A stretch of DNA of 64,000 nucleotides from an uncultured Prevotellaceae bacterium (lineage in GTDB: Bacteria; Bacteroidota; Bacteroidia; Bacteroidales; Bacteroidaceae). Position 1 is the stretch's first letter, and each line of letters opens with the position of its first letter. The notes beneath the pieces were generated by a model that saw nothing but the letters and a program-made list of their open reading frames with translations, had not been told where the DNA came from and ran no database searches. Made by a program: the position numbers and the translations under genes. Of the stretch, positions 1 through 8,797 are shown one piece after another. Location of the stretch: positions 225,940 to 289,939 of the forward strand of contig ONCK01000005.1 in assembly GCA_900316315.1 (NCBI GenBank). The letters are read 5' to 3'.

Positions 1-47
1 TATTGGTATTTTGCAGACTTAGAGGCTAGAGAGTGAGGATTTAATCG

Positions 48-55
48 TAATTTTG
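48..55 (+). promoter_or_regulatory. Putative -7 box for the feo genes
   Basis: TAATTTTG fits the Bacteroidota -7 consensus TAnnTTTG and lies 29 bases before the feoB start. No convincing -33 element is seen. A related TATTTTG occurs at 7-13. Confidence 0.5.
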
Positions 56-84
56 CAGTCTAAAGTAAATAGGCCATCACTTAT

Positions 85-2415
85 ATGACACTCAGAGACC
101 TAAACATAGGGCAAACGGCGCGCATACTGCGCGTAGGAGGTGAGGGGGCGCTCCGCCAACACATGCTCGACATGGGCGTCATCCCCGGCACGACACTCCG
201 CGTCCAAAAATTTGCCCCAATGGGCGACCCCGTGCAGTTGCTGATCCACGGCTATGAGCTCACAATCAGGTTGTCCGATGCCCAAAATATCGACATCGAG
301 CTCTGTGAGCCCGAACAGGAAGATTCTGACATCCTGCCGCAGATCAACGACGAGCATCCGGGACTGGGCGAAATGGGGCACTCCCACCGCCATGAGGATG
401 AGCACCCGCTGCCCGACGACCAGAAGCTCACCTTTGCCCTCGTAGGTAATCAGAACTGCGGCAAGACGACCCTCTTCAACCAGCTGACAGGCATGAATCA
501 GCATGTCGGCAACTTCCCAGGCGTGACCGTAGACACCAAGAGCGGTACCATCAAGGGCTATCCCAACACGGAGGTCACCGACCTCCCCGGCATCTACTCC
601 CTGTCGCCCTATACCGATGAGGAGATCATCTCCCGCCAATTTATCCTCGGCACCAAACCCAACGGTATCATCAATATCGTCGACGCGACCAATATCGAGC
701 GCAACCTCTATCTGACCATGCAGCTCATGGAGCTCAATGTGCCGATGGTCATCGCGCTCAATATGATGGACGAGGTGCACAACAATGGCGGCACCATCCG
801 CATCAATCAGCTCGAGCAGGCTCTGGGCGCCCCTGTCATCCCCATATCGGCGATGAAGGACGAGGGCGTCGACGAACTCATCGAGCATGCCATCCACGTA
901 GCCCACTATCAGGAACCGCCGATAAGGCAAGACTATTGCAGTCCTCAAGACCACAACGGCGCCGTACACCGCGCGCTCCACGCTACCATGCACCTCATCG
1001 AGGATCATGCAGAGCGTGCCGGCATTCCCCTGCGGTTTGCAGCCAGCAAGCTCATTGAGGGTGACCACCTGGTAGCCAAGCAGCTCCAACTGACCGCTCG
1101 CGAGCAGGAGATGGTCCAGCTTATCCTCAAGCAACTTGAGGAAGAGCGCGGGCTAGATCCAGCCGCAGCCATGGCAGATATGCGCTTCTCCTTCATCCAC
1201 CGCATCTGCAAGGGAGCAGTCGTAAGGCCGCGCGAAAGCAAGGAGCACAGCCGCAGCCGACATATCGACAGTGTATTGACTGGGCGCTGGCTGGCCATTC
1301 CCACCTTCCTGGCTATCATGGCTCTCATCTTTTGGCTGACCTTTGACGTCATAGGCGGCAATCTGCAGATTCTGCTTCAGGACGCCATCGACCAGTTTAC
1401 AGCCTTCACGGACCGTCTGCTCACCCAGTGGGAAATCACGCCCGTCGTCCACTCCCTGATCATCAACGGTGTATTCACCGGCGTGGGCACCGTGCTCAGC
1501 TTCATCCCTATCATCGTCACGCTCTTCTTCTTCCTCTCCCTGCTCGAAGACAGCGGATATATGGCGCGCATTGCCTTCGTCACGGACAAACTGCTCCGCA
1601 AGATCGGACTCTCCGGACGCAGCATCGTGCCCCTGCTTATCGGATTTGGGTGCAGCGTGCCCAGCGTCATGGCCAGCCGCACACTGCCCTCGGAACGTGA
1701 CCGCAAGCTCACCATGATGCTGACGCCCTTCATGAGCTGCACGGCCAAGCTGCCTATCTATGCCTTCTTTACCGCAGCTTTCTTCCCCAAGCATGCGGCA
1801 GAAGTGATGACAGGACTCTACCTGCTCGGTGTACTCGTCGGCATCTGCGTCGCGCTGGTGCTCAACAAGACGGTATATCGCGGGCACCCCGTCCCCTTTG
1901 TAATGGAGCTGCCCAACTATCGCATCCCGGGCCTCAAGAGCGTGGGCCGGCTCATCTGGGACAAGACGCGCGACTTTCTGCAGCGCGCCTTCTCTATCAT
2001 CTTCGTCGCTACGATTGTCATATGGTTTCTCCAGACCTTTGACTTCCGCTTGCAGATTGTCACAGACTCCCAGCAGAGCATCCTCGCCAGCCTGGCCAGT
2101 CTGATCACACCCCTCTTTACTCCGCTGGGATTTGGCGACTGGCGCATCGTGACCTCGCTCATCTCCGGCTTTATGGCCAAGGAGAGCGTCGTCGCCACGC
2201 TCACGGTACTCTTTGGCAGCAGCGCGGCGCTCCACAGCGTACTCACGCCGGCCACTGCCCTGTCATTGCTCGTCTTCTGTCTGCTCTACACACCCTGTGT
2301 CGCCACCATCGCCACTGTCAAGCGCGAGATGGGCGGCCGATATGCCCTGACGCTCGTTATCTGGCAGTGCATGGTCGCATGGGCTGTGGCCTGGCTCGTA
2401 CACCTCATCGTCTGA
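85..2415 (+). CDS. feoB: Ferrous iron transport protein, FeoA-FeoB fusion
   Basis: Imports Fe(II) across the inner membrane, with a cytoplasmic GTPase domain. In this 776-residue chain, residues 1-75 are a FeoA-type SH3-like domain. A His-rich linker follows (H91, H99, H101, H103, H107). The GTPase domain carries G1 GNQNCGKT (121-128), G3 DLPG (166-169) and G4 NMMD (226-229). The C-terminal half is polytopic, with the Gate segments seen in GFGCSVPSVMASR and TPFMSCTAKLPIY. FeoA-FeoB fusions are common in Bacteroidales. A small Cys-rich protein follows after 6 bases, and a Fur-family regulator lies about 1.8 kb downstream on the same strand. Iron control by Fur is plausible but no operator was identified. 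Confidence 0.96.
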   Translation: MTLRDLNIGQTARILRVGGEGALRQHMLDMGVIPGTTLRVQKFAPMGDPVQLLIHGYELTIRLSDAQNIDIELCEPEQEDSDILPQINDEHPGLGEMGHSHRHEDEHPLPDDQKLTFALVGNQNCGKTTLFNQLTGMNQHVGNFPGVTVDTKSGTIKGYPNTEVTDLPGIYSLSPYTDEEIISRQFILGTKPNGIINIVDATNIERNLYLTMQLMELNVPMVIALNMMDEVHNNGGTIRINQLEQALGAPVIPISAMKDEGVDELIEHAIHVAHYQEPPIRQDYCSPQDHNGAVHRALHATMHLIEDHAERAGIPLRFAASKLIEGDHLVAKQLQLTAREQEMVQLILKQLEEERGLDPAAAMADMRFSFIHRICKGAVVRPRESKEHSRSRHIDSVLTGRWLAIPTFLAIMALIFWLTFDVIGGNLQILLQDAIDQFTAFTDRLLTQWEITPVVHSLIINGVFTGVGTVLSFIPIIVTLFFFLSLLEDSGYMARIAFVTDKLLRKIGLSGRSIVPLLIGFGCSVPSVMASRTLPSERDRKLTMMLTPFMSCTAKLPIYAFFTAAFFPKHAAEVMTGLYLLGVLVGICVALVLNKTVYRGHPVPFVMELPNYRIPGLKSVGRLIWDKTRDFLQRAFSIIFVATIVIWFLQTFDFRLQIVTDSQQSILASLASLITPLFTPLGFGDWRIVTSLISGFMAKESVVATLTVLFGSSAALHSVLTPATALSLLVFCLLYTPCVATIATVKREMGGRYALTLVIWQCMVAWAVAWLVHLIV

Positions 2416-2421
2416 CCGCCT

Positions 2422-2583
2422 ATGAATGCGCAAAGCCTCATCCTCCTGCTGATCATCCTCGTCGCAGCCGCAGCTGTACTCATACGCCGTCACCATCGCG
2501 CCAAGCGGCGCCAAGGGGGCTGCGCCAATTGTGACGCCGCAGGATGTATCTTCCGCCGAATGGACAATGATAAAAACAAATAA
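2422..2583 (+). CDS. FeoB-associated Cys-rich membrane protein (53 aa)
   Basis: A 53-residue protein that starts 6 bases after the feoB stop. Residues 3-21 are a single hydrophobic segment (SLILLLIILVAAAAVLI region). A basic stretch RRHHRAKRRQ follows, then three cysteines in CANCDAAGC. This layout of one membrane helix, a basic patch and a short Cys-rich tail matches the family annotated as FeoB-associated Cys-rich membrane protein, which is usually encoded directly after feoB. Its role is not well defined; a part analogous to FeoC or an iron-binding part in the Feo complex is inferred. Identification rests on position and layout, since the protein is very short. Confidence 0.82.
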   Translation: MNAQSLILLLIILVAAAAVLIRRHHRAKRRQGGCANCDAAGCIFRRMDNDKNK

Positions 2584-2631
2584 AGCCGTCCGGACAAGCC
2601 TACAGGCTCTACCGGCATATATATAAGAGAT

Positions 2632-3834
2632 ATGACAGCACTCAATCTAGACAACTTTTATAAAGCCCGCTACGTGCTCAACCAAGTCTTGCGCAAGACA
2701 GAACTGGTCCATACGCCCAAGATCAACGCCGAGAGCGACGTATACCTCAAGCCCGAATGTCTGCAAGAGACCGGTTCCTTCAAGATACGCGGCGCTTACT
2801 ATATGATCTCCCAGCTGTCGGATGCTGAGAAGGAGAAAGGTGTCATCGCCTGCTCAGCCGGCAACCACGCCCAGGGAGTAGCGCTCGGCGCCACGGCATC
2901 AGGGATACACAGCCTCATCTGCTTGCCTGAAGGAGCCCCCATCTCCAAGGTAGAGGCAACTCGCCGGCTCGGCGCAGAGGTGTGTCTAGTACCCGGCGTC
3001 TACGATGATGCCTACGCCAAAGCCCTCCAACTCAAGGAAGAAAAAGGGTATACCTTTGTCCACCCCTTTAATGACCCCAACGTCATCGCAGGACAAGGCA
3101 CCATAGGTCTCGAACTGCTCGACCAGCTACCCGAGGTAGAGGCCATCGTCGTGCCCGTGGGTGGAGGCGGTCTCATCAGCGGTATCGCATTTGCCGTCAA
3201 GAGCCTCAACCCCAAGGTCAAGGTCTACGGCGTACAGGCCGAAGGCGCCGCAAGCATGGTGGAGAGCCTCCGCCAGGGCAAGCAGGTCTGTCTCTCCTCC
3301 GTACTCACCATAGCCGACGGCATCGCCGTCAAGGAGCCGGGCGACCTGACCTATCAGATATGCCACGACTACGTAGACGAAGTGGTGACCGTCAGCGAAG
3401 ATGAGATCTGCTCCGCTATCCTCAAGCTCATCGAGGAGGAGAAGATGGTGGCCGAGGGCGCAGGAGCTGCCAGCGTCGCCGCAGTCATGTACAACAAGGT
3501 GCCCGTCAAGGGCCTGAAGACAGTTTGTGTCGTCAGCGGCGGAAATATCGACGTCAATATCCTCAACAGAGTGATTAACCGCGGACTTACCAAGAACGGC
3601 CGCATGTGCACTATCGACCTTGAGCTGGAGGACAAGCCGGGCAATCTCGTCAAGGTTTGCTCCGTCATTGCCAAGCTCGGAGGCAATATCCTCGGCGTCT
3701 ACCACGACCGCACCATCAACCGCGAGCATGTCAACGCCTGCATACTCCGTGTTACCTTGGAGACTAAAAATCAGCAGCACATCGACCAAATCAAGAACGA
3801 GCTTGCTGCCAACGGATTTCACCTCTCTGCATAA
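2632..3834 (+). CDS. ilvA: Threonine ammonia-lyase (threonine dehydratase)
   Basis: PLP enzyme that deaminates threonine to 2-oxobutanoate, the entry to isoleucine synthesis or threonine catabolism. The 400-residue chain has the PLP lysine in GSFKIRGA (K51), the substrate loop SAGNHAQG (75-82) and the phosphate-binding GGGG (177-180). A single C-terminal ACT domain spans about 325-400 (LELEDKPGNLVKVCSVIAKL), which suggests allosteric control by an amino acid. The length fits the short ACT-containing class and not the 510-residue E. coli IlvA with its longer regulatory part. The next gene, 23 bases on, is RidA, which removes the reactive enamine this enzyme releases. Whether it is biosynthetic or catabolic cannot be settled from sequence. 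Confidence 0.93.
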   Translation: MTALNLDNFYKARYVLNQVLRKTELVHTPKINAESDVYLKPECLQETGSFKIRGAYYMISQLSDAEKEKGVIACSAGNHAQGVALGATASGIHSLICLPEGAPISKVEATRRLGAEVCLVPGVYDDAYAKALQLKEEKGYTFVHPFNDPNVIAGQGTIGLELLDQLPEVEAIVVPVGGGGLISGIAFAVKSLNPKVKVYGVQAEGAASMVESLRQGKQVCLSSVLTIADGIAVKEPGDLTYQICHDYVDEVVTVSEDEICSAILKLIEEEKMVAEGAGAASVAAVMYNKVPVKGLKTVCVVSGGNIDVNILNRVINRGLTKNGRMCTIDLELEDKPGNLVKVCSVIAKLGGNILGVYHDRTINREHVNACILRVTLETKNQQHIDQIKNELAANGFHLSA

Positions 3835-3857
3835 CATTATCCCTAAACCATATTCCT

Positions 3858-4232
3858 ATGAAAGCCATTCACACTAATCAGGCTCCCAAGGCTCTTGGGC
3901 CTTACAGCCAGGCCATCGAAGCCAACGGTATCGTCTTCGCTAGCGGGCAGGTGCCCATCGACCCGGCTACTGACGCCTTTGTCGCCGGCGGTATCGAGGA
4001 ACAGACCCGTCAAGCCCTCACCAACGCGCAACACATCCTCCAGGAAGCTGGCACCGACCTCGCCCACGTCGTCAAGACGACCGTTTTTCTAAGTGACATG
4101 GGCAACTTTGCCGCCATGAACGGCGTCTACGCCCAGTTTTTTAAGGAGCCTTATCCGGCACGCAGCGCCGTAGCCGTCAAGGACCTGCCCAAGGGCGCGC
4201 TCGTAGAGGTAGAGTGCATCGCCGTCAAGTGA
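3858..4232 (+). CDS. ridA: RidA family enamine/imine deaminase
   Basis: A 124-residue member of the YjgF/YER057c/UK114 family. RidA hydrolyses 2-aminoacrylate and 2-aminocrotonate released by PLP dehydratases, protecting other PLP enzymes. The family signature near the C-terminus is clear: PARSAVAVKDLPKGALVEVE, with the substrate-binding Arg at 102 and an acidic residue near 119. Length is typical and the protein is cytosolic. It follows the threonine dehydratase gene by 23 bases, so the enzyme that makes the reactive product and the one that clears it are probably co-transcribed. Confidence 0.95.
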   Translation: MKAIHTNQAPKALGPYSQAIEANGIVFASGQVPIDPATDAFVAGGIEEQTRQALTNAQHILQEAGTDLAHVVKTTVFLSDMGNFAAMNGVYAQFFKEPYPARSAVAVKDLPKGALVEVECIAVK

Positions 4233-4237
4233 TCGGT

Positions 4238-4663
4238 ATGGACGACACGGCACTCACAGAGCTGATGAGCAGACACGATATCCGCCCCACCGCCAACCGC
4301 ATCCTCATCCTCCGCATGCTGCAGAGAGAGAGTCGGCCTCTCTCTCTGGGCGAACTGGAAGACAGACTGCCACTTATCGACAAGAGCAATATATCCAGAG
4401 CTCTGACGACCTTTCGTTCCCGTCATCTCGTCCACGTTTTGGAGAGCGGAGATGAAGTGATGCGTTACGAGCTATGCCTGAGCCACAGCGAGGACGCAGA
4501 CGACGACATGCATGTCCACTTCTACTGTGAGCAGTGCCACCGGACCTTTTGTCTAAGCGATTTGGCCATACCCACCGTAGAGATACCCGCCGGCTATCAG
4601 GCCCGCACAGCTACTTACCTGATCAAAGGGCTCTGCCCCGAGTGCCGTAAAAGCGCCCATTAG
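4238..4663 (+). CDS. Fur family metal-responsive transcriptional repressor
   Basis: A 141-residue Fur/Zur/PerR-type regulator. Residues 1-75 form the winged-helix DNA-binding part (IRPTANRILILRML, then NISRALTTFR). The dimerisation half has the metal-site motif HVHFYCEQC (92-100) and two CxxC pairs, 97-100 and 133-136, that normally hold structural zinc. ATG 4238 is chosen because it gives the usual family N-terminus and starts 5 bases after ridA; an ATG at 4214 would overlap ridA. Nearby iron uptake (FeoAB) and metal efflux (CDF) genes fit a metal-sensing role. Fur cannot be told from Zur by sequence alone here. Confidence 0.9.
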   Translation: MDDTALTELMSRHDIRPTANRILILRMLQRESRPLSLGELEDRLPLIDKSNISRALTTFRSRHLVHVLESGDEVMRYELCLSHSEDADDDMHVHFYCEQCHRTFCLSDLAIPTVEIPAGYQARTATYLIKGLCPECRKSAH

Positions 4664-4715
4664 CCTCCCCCGCAGCACCTTCCACCCGAGCAACGCGCCT
4701 TCACCCTATCAGAAA

Positions 4716-4739
4716 GCCTTTTTACCTATTTAAAAAGGC
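4716..4739. terminator. Hairpin after the Fur-family gene
   Basis: Perfect 9-bp inverted repeat (GCCTTTTTA pairing with TAAAAAGGC) with a 6-base loop, 53 bases after the stop. The A/T-rich arms supply T-runs on both strands. Likely transcription terminator. Confidence 0.55.
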
Positions 4740-4823
4740 GGCAAGAATGAGTACGGCTTGACCTGACCGACACCAAAACGGTCTGCTTCCGCATTTTGCA
4801 ACCGAGTTGCAGAGGAACAAGTC

Positions 4824-4831
4824 TATCTTTG
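4824..4831 (+). promoter_or_regulatory. -7 promoter box of the CDF exporter gene
   Basis: TATCTTTG is a full match to TAnnTTTG, followed by GCAG, and lies 28 bases before the ATG at 4860. No -33 element at standard spacing is seen. Confidence 0.6.
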
Positions 4832-4859
4832 CAGCGTCAAACACAAGCTCCAATCCACT

Positions 4860-5813
4860 ATGGAAGCACATCATCATCACCCTATCCATGTCCAGTCCGC
4901 CAAAATGGGAAAAATACTGGGCTGGTCGATACTGCTCAATCTCCTCTTCGTACTCGTAGAGGCCGGCGTCGGATTTAGCCAAGGATCACTCTCACTGCTG
5001 AGCGACGCTGGGCACAATCTGAGCGACGTCTTCAGTCTCATACTCGTCGCCGTCGGATTCAGACTGAGCAAGTTGCACGCTAATGCCCGCTTCACCTACG
5101 GCTATCGTAAGAGCACGATACTTATCTCTCTGCTCAATGCCATCATCCTGCTCCTGGCCGTGGGAGGCATCATCATCGAAGCCATCCACAAGTTCTCCCA
5201 TCCTATGCCGGTCAACGGAGCGGCCGTGGGATGGACCGCGTTTGTGGGCATCATCGTCAACGGAGCGACTACGCTCCTGCTCATGCGGCGGCAAAAAGGA
5301 GATCTCAACGTCAGGGGCGCATTTCTTCACATGGCGGCCGACACACTCGTGAGCGTCGGCGTCGTCATCTCGGGTGTCATCATAGCCTGCACGGGAGTCT
5401 ACGTGATAGACCCCTTCATCAGTCTGTGTATCGCCCTTATCATTCTCATCTCTACTTGGCGACTACTGTCCAGTTCCCTGCGGCTGTCACTCGACGGCAC
5501 ACCTGAGGGCATCAGCCTCAGCCAGGTAGACGAGGCCATCAGAGAAACGCCTCACGTGAAGAGCTTTCACCATGTACACGTCTGGGCCATGAGCACGACA
5601 AGCAACGCCCTGACCGCTCATATCGTCATCGACAGCCTCGACCATATGGAGGAGACTAAGCACGCTCTCAAACACAAGCTCGCAGAAATGGGCATCACTC
5701 ACACCACCCTCGAGATGGAGACGACGGCCTGCCATTGCCAGGAGCACGACTGTGACTGTCAGGATCCGGATCGTGACTGTCAAGATCCAGACTGCCTCTG
5801 TCACCATAGCTGA
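4860..5813 (+). CDS. Cation diffusion facilitator (CzcD/ZitB-type zinc exporter)
   Basis: Inner-membrane metal/proton antiporter that exports Zn(II) or similar ions. The 317-residue chain has six predicted membrane helices. The metal site is visible as H52/D56 in GHNLSD and H157/D161 in HMAAD, the CDF pattern in helices 2 and 5. A cytoplasmic domain occupies about 212-290. The N-terminus starts MEAHHHHPIH. The C-terminus is unusual: residues 291-317 carry seven Cys, four His and many Asp, including a near-duplicate CQDPDRDCQDPDC. It lies just after the Fur-family gene but has its own promoter. Zinc is the most likely substrate; cadmium or cobalt are possible. Confidence 0.92.
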   Translation: MEAHHHHPIHVQSAKMGKILGWSILLNLLFVLVEAGVGFSQGSLSLLSDAGHNLSDVFSLILVAVGFRLSKLHANARFTYGYRKSTILISLLNAIILLLAVGGIIIEAIHKFSHPMPVNGAAVGWTAFVGIIVNGATTLLLMRRQKGDLNVRGAFLHMAADTLVSVGVVISGVIIACTGVYVIDPFISLCIALIILISTWRLLSSSLRLSLDGTPEGISLSQVDEAIRETPHVKSFHHVHVWAMSTTSNALTAHIVIDSLDHMEETKHALKHKLAEMGITHTTLEMETTACHCQEHDCDCQDPDRDCQDPDCLCHHS

Positions 5814-5978
5814 AAGGCATGACGTCAGATCGCCCGCGGCCCCGTCTTACCCTCGTGGCGTCAGCGTGACATAACGGTGAGCTTCTATCGCCACCAACGC
5901 AAAGCGTTGCACACCCATGCTCGCTACTGGAGTGACGAAGTCAGAAAATGAGCTGGAGAAAAAAAAGAGTAAAAAATT
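5814..5978. other. Intergenic between the CDF gene and the greA promoter
   Basis: About 165 bases with no recognised gene or repeat. A short run of direct GCGTCAGCGTGAC-like sequence is present. No strong terminator is seen. Confidence 0.4.
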
Positions 5979-6008
5979 TTGGATATCAAGTAAATCTGCC
6001 TATCTTTG
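5979..6008 (+). promoter_or_regulatory. greA promoter
   Basis: TTGG at 5979-5982 and TATCTTTG at 6001-6008, separated by 18 bases. This is a good Bacteroidota -33/-7 pair and leaves a 5' leader of about 90 bases before greA. Confidence 0.7.
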
Positions 6009-6099
6009 CAGGTGTTAGATATGACTGAGGATTCCGGTGCCTTGCACTGGGATTCTTTTATTTTTACATTTCAAAAACGAAAATCAAACACACAAAGTC

Positions 6100-6564
6100 A
6101 TGGCATATATGTCCCAAGAAGGCTACGACAAGATGGTAGCCCAACTACGTCACATGGAGTCTGTAGAACGCCCCGCGGCATCCGCAGCCATCGCTGAGGC
6201 ACGCGATAAGGGTGACCTCTCGGAAAACAGCGAGTACGATGCAGCCAAAGAAGCTCAGGCGATGCTTGAAGATAAGATCAACAAACTTAAGCAGGCCTTG
6301 GCCAGTGCTAAAATCATCGACACCTCCAAGCTAGACAAAAATACGGTTCAGATACTCGCTACGGTCGAAATGCAAAATGTGGTCAACGGAGCCCATATGA
6401 AGTACACCATAGTCAGCGAGAGCGAGGCCAACCTCAAGGAAGGCAAGATCTCAAGCCGCACACCTATCGCCCAGGGCTTGCTCGGCAAGAAGCTGGGTGA
6501 TGAGGTCACTATCAAGATACCTCGTGGCGAAATCAAACTCAAGATTGTCAATATCACTTACTAG
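6100..6564 (+). CDS. greA: Transcription elongation factor GreA
   Basis: Binds in the RNA polymerase secondary channel and stimulates cleavage of backtracked transcripts. The 154-residue length is typical. The N-terminal half is the coiled-coil finger (LRHMESVERPAASAAIAEAR, then GDLSENSEYDAAKEAQ, the conserved tip region). The C-terminal half is the FKBP-like domain ending in GDEVTIKIPRGEIKLKI. ATG 6100 is chosen over an upstream ATG at 6037, which would add 21 residues foreign to the family. It starts a compact four-gene run: greA, HIT, acetyltransferase and esterase, with gaps of 2 and 3 bases and then an overlap. Confidence 0.95.
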   Translation: MAYMSQEGYDKMVAQLRHMESVERPAASAAIAEARDKGDLSENSEYDAAKEAQAMLEDKINKLKQALASAKIIDTSKLDKNTVQILATVEMQNVVNGAHMKYTIVSESEANLKEGKISSRTPIAQGLLGKKLGDEVTIKIPRGEIKLKIVNITY

Positions 6565-6566
6565 AG

Positions 6567-6974
6567 ATGGCTACACTTTTCTCCAAAATCATCAAGGGAA
6601 AGATACCCAGCTACAAGTGCGCCGAGGATGACAATTTCTACGCCTTCCTCGACATCAACCCCGTCCGTCCCGGACATACCCTTGTAGTTCCCAAGCAAGA
6701 AGTAGACTATATCTTTGACCTCTCCGATGAGATGTTGTCCAAGATGATTGTCTTTGCCAAGCGAGTGGCTATCGCACTCAAGCAAGCGCGTCCCTGCCGC
6801 AAGATAGGCGTCGCTGTCATCGGGCTCGAAGTCAACCACGCCCATATCCATCTTGTACCGATGAACGAGGAAGGCGACCTCAACTTCTCCAAGCCCAAGC
6901 TGACACTGCCAGCCGAGGAGATGCAGGCTATTGCCGACCAGGTATACGCTAACTACAAGGCTCTCTCTAAATAG
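6567..6974 (+). CDS. HIT family nucleotide hydrolase (HinT-like)
   Basis: A 135-residue histidine-triad protein. The triad is HAHIHLVPM with H91, H93 and H95. The upstream part carries the family motif ARHTLVVPK-like sequence (RPGHTLVVPK). HinT-type enzymes hydrolyse purine nucleoside phosphoramidates and aminoacyl adenylates in the cytosol. It starts 2 bases after greA, and this pairing is common in Bacteroidales. The exact substrate cannot be read from sequence. Confidence 0.92.
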   Translation: MATLFSKIIKGKIPSYKCAEDDNFYAFLDINPVRPGHTLVVPKQEVDYIFDLSDEMLSKMIVFAKRVAIALKQARPCRKIGVAVIGLEVNHAHIHLVPMNEEGDLNFSKPKLTLPAEEMQAIADQVYANYKALSK

Positions 6975-6977
6975 TAG

Positions 6978-7610
6978 ATGACACCTCCTGTCGGCACCCC
7001 CGGCATACGGCTGGCCCGTCCCGCAGATGCCCGACAGGTCGCCGCTGTCTACAGCTACTACGTGGCCACCTCCACGGCCTCATTTGACGCCGAGGCGCCG
7101 TCATCCGAGCACTTCTTACGGATGATGCCGCCCTTGGAGAGTATATACCCTTTTCTCATCTTCACACAAGGCGATGAGATACTCGGTTACGCCTATGCGC
7201 GTCCGATATCATCCAAGGCCGGATACTCTTGGAGCGTGGAGTCTACCATCTACCTCCGGGACGACGTACTGGGCCGCGGACTGGGAACACTCCTCTACCG
7301 CGCCCTTACGGAGACGCTCCGATATCAAGGATTTCTCAACTGCTACGCCTGTGTCACAGTGCCCAACGAGGCCAGCCACAAGCTACATACACACTTCGGA
7401 TTCAAACGTGTAGGACTCTGGCCCCGTGCTGGCTACAAATTCGGACAGTGGTACGATGCCGAATGGCTCTGCCTCTCACTGGCCGCGCATATTGAAAAGC
7501 CAGCGCCAGTGACGCCCATCAGCCGAGTGCCCGAGCAGGAACTCCGCAATCTATACAACGATATATTAAGCTCATGGCAAAACGCATATTCAACCCGCTC
7601 GTCCTGCTGA
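6978..7610 (+). CDS. GNAT family N-acetyltransferase
   Basis: A 210-residue acetyl-CoA-dependent acetyltransferase. The N-terminal IRLARPADARQVAAVYSYYV and the later YAYARPISSKAGYSWSVEST resemble phosphinothricin/methionine sulfoximine-type N-acetyltransferases. The acetyl-CoA loop is LGRGLGTLLYRALTE (R/Q-x-x-G-x-G). The substrate is unknown; amino acids or their analogues are usual for this group. It starts 3 bases after the HIT gene, and its last 37 bases overlap the next gene in another frame. Confidence 0.85.
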   Translation: MTPPVGTPGIRLARPADARQVAAVYSYYVATSTASFDAEAPSSEHFLRMMPPLESIYPFLIFTQGDEILGYAYARPISSKAGYSWSVESTIYLRDDVLGRGLGTLLYRALTETLRYQGFLNCYACVTVPNEASHKLHTHFGFKRVGLWPRAGYKFGQWYDAEWLCLSLAAHIEKPAPVTPISRVPEQELRNLYNDILSSWQNAYSTRSSC

Positions 7611-8566
7611 TTCTCCTGCTGGGACTGACCGCACAAGCCCGAAAGGCCAACGTGCGCCAACTCTTGCCCGCCAAGGGCAGCTACCGCAGCAACGTAGTCT
7701 ACAAGCATACCCCCCAAGGCGCTCTCTGTCTCGACATCTACCATCCTGACACCACACAGACCGGGCAACATGTGCCGCTAGTCGTCTTTATCCATGGAGG
7801 AAGCTGGATGCACGGTAATAAGGGAGAGATACTTGAGCATTTCCAGTCGCAGATGCTCAAGTCTATGCTGGATGACGGCATCGCCGTAATCAGCATAAAC
7901 TACAGACTTGCCAATGACTCTCTGACGGTAACCTATCCTGCACCGCTCAGCGACTGCAAAGATGCCGTCAGATGGGTACGCGCCAATGCCGAAAGTCTCC
8001 ACATAGACCCAAGCCGCATCGGCGTAATGGGCACATCGGCGGGCGGACATCTCGCCATGCTCACTGCTTATGCGCCCGACAGCCTTGCACCTGAGAAATC
8101 CAACCTCAGCACACACTCTGCCGCCGTCAAGTGCTGCGTAGACATCTACGGGCCTACTCATCTCGGCAAGATGCTGCGTCCGACACTCACCCCGACCGCT
8201 GTAGCCCTCGCCTCGATTTTCATGGGCAAGCAGACGATCAAGATGAGACAGACCTTGCTCTGGTCATTCACCGGTGAGAGTTCCTCGCATCCGTGGAAAC
8301 GACAGCGCAAATGCAGCATGTACTCGCCGCTGAGCTATGTATGCACTGCAGTGCCCACGCTTACCTTTCACGGCAACAAAGACCGTACCGTGCCCTTCAA
8401 CCAATCCAAGATGCTCAAGCAGGCTATGGACAAGCAGGGCAAATATATGGAGCTCACAACCATAGACGGAGAGGACCACACCTTTCCCACTATCTCCGAA
8501 GCCCGCATCTCCGCCATGTGCGCCCAGCTTGTCACCTTTCTCAACCAATACCTTAAAGGCCAGTAG
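7574..8566 (+). CDS. Exported alpha/beta-hydrolase (esterase/lipase type)
   Basis: A 330-residue alpha/beta-hydrolase with an N-terminal signal sequence (basic start, then LVLLILLLGLTAQA). The oxyanion motif HGGSW is at 74-78 and the nucleophile elbow GTSAGG at 153-158, with Ser155. The probable acid and base are D270 (HGNKDRTVPF) and H302 (GEDHTFP). This set matches the BD-FAE/carboxylesterase group, which often removes acyl or feruloyl groups from glycans. Periplasmic or surface location is inferred. It overlaps the acetyltransferase by 37 bases, so translation may be coupled. The substrate is not known. Confidence 0.86.
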   Translation: MAKRIFNPLVLLILLLGLTAQARKANVRQLLPAKGSYRSNVVYKHTPQGALCLDIYHPDTTQTGQHVPLVVFIHGGSWMHGNKGEILEHFQSQMLKSMLDDGIAVISINYRLANDSLTVTYPAPLSDCKDAVRWVRANAESLHIDPSRIGVMGTSAGGHLAMLTAYAPDSLAPEKSNLSTHSAAVKCCVDIYGPTHLGKMLRPTLTPTAVALASIFMGKQTIKMRQTLLWSFTGESSSHPWKRQRKCSMYSPLSYVCTAVPTLTFHGNKDRTVPFNQSKMLKQAMDKQGKYMELTTIDGEDHTFPTISEARISAMCAQLVTFLNQYLKGQ

Positions 8567-8742
8567 CCGTCTCCTGTTTTTCCTCTGGGGAAGACGCAAC
8601 AGCAGAAGCGGGAGTGCTGCAAGCAGAAGCCCTTCTGCCAGTAGCGCTGTGCCTTGTCTACAGACAGCAACGCTCCCCATCCGTACCGGATGCGCAGGGT
8701 GTACAGTCCGCGACGGCGCCGCAAAAAAAGCATAACTTTTTC

Positions 8743-8774
8743 TTGGCCCCTACATCTGTTTTGCGTTATCTTTG
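8743..8774 (+). promoter_or_regulatory. ompH-murI promoter
   Basis: TTGG at 8743-8746 and TATCTTTG at 8767-8774, spacing 20 bases. The transcript would start just before the ompH ATG at 8798. Confidence 0.7.
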
Positions 8775-8797
8775 CACAAGATACATCTTGCAAAACT

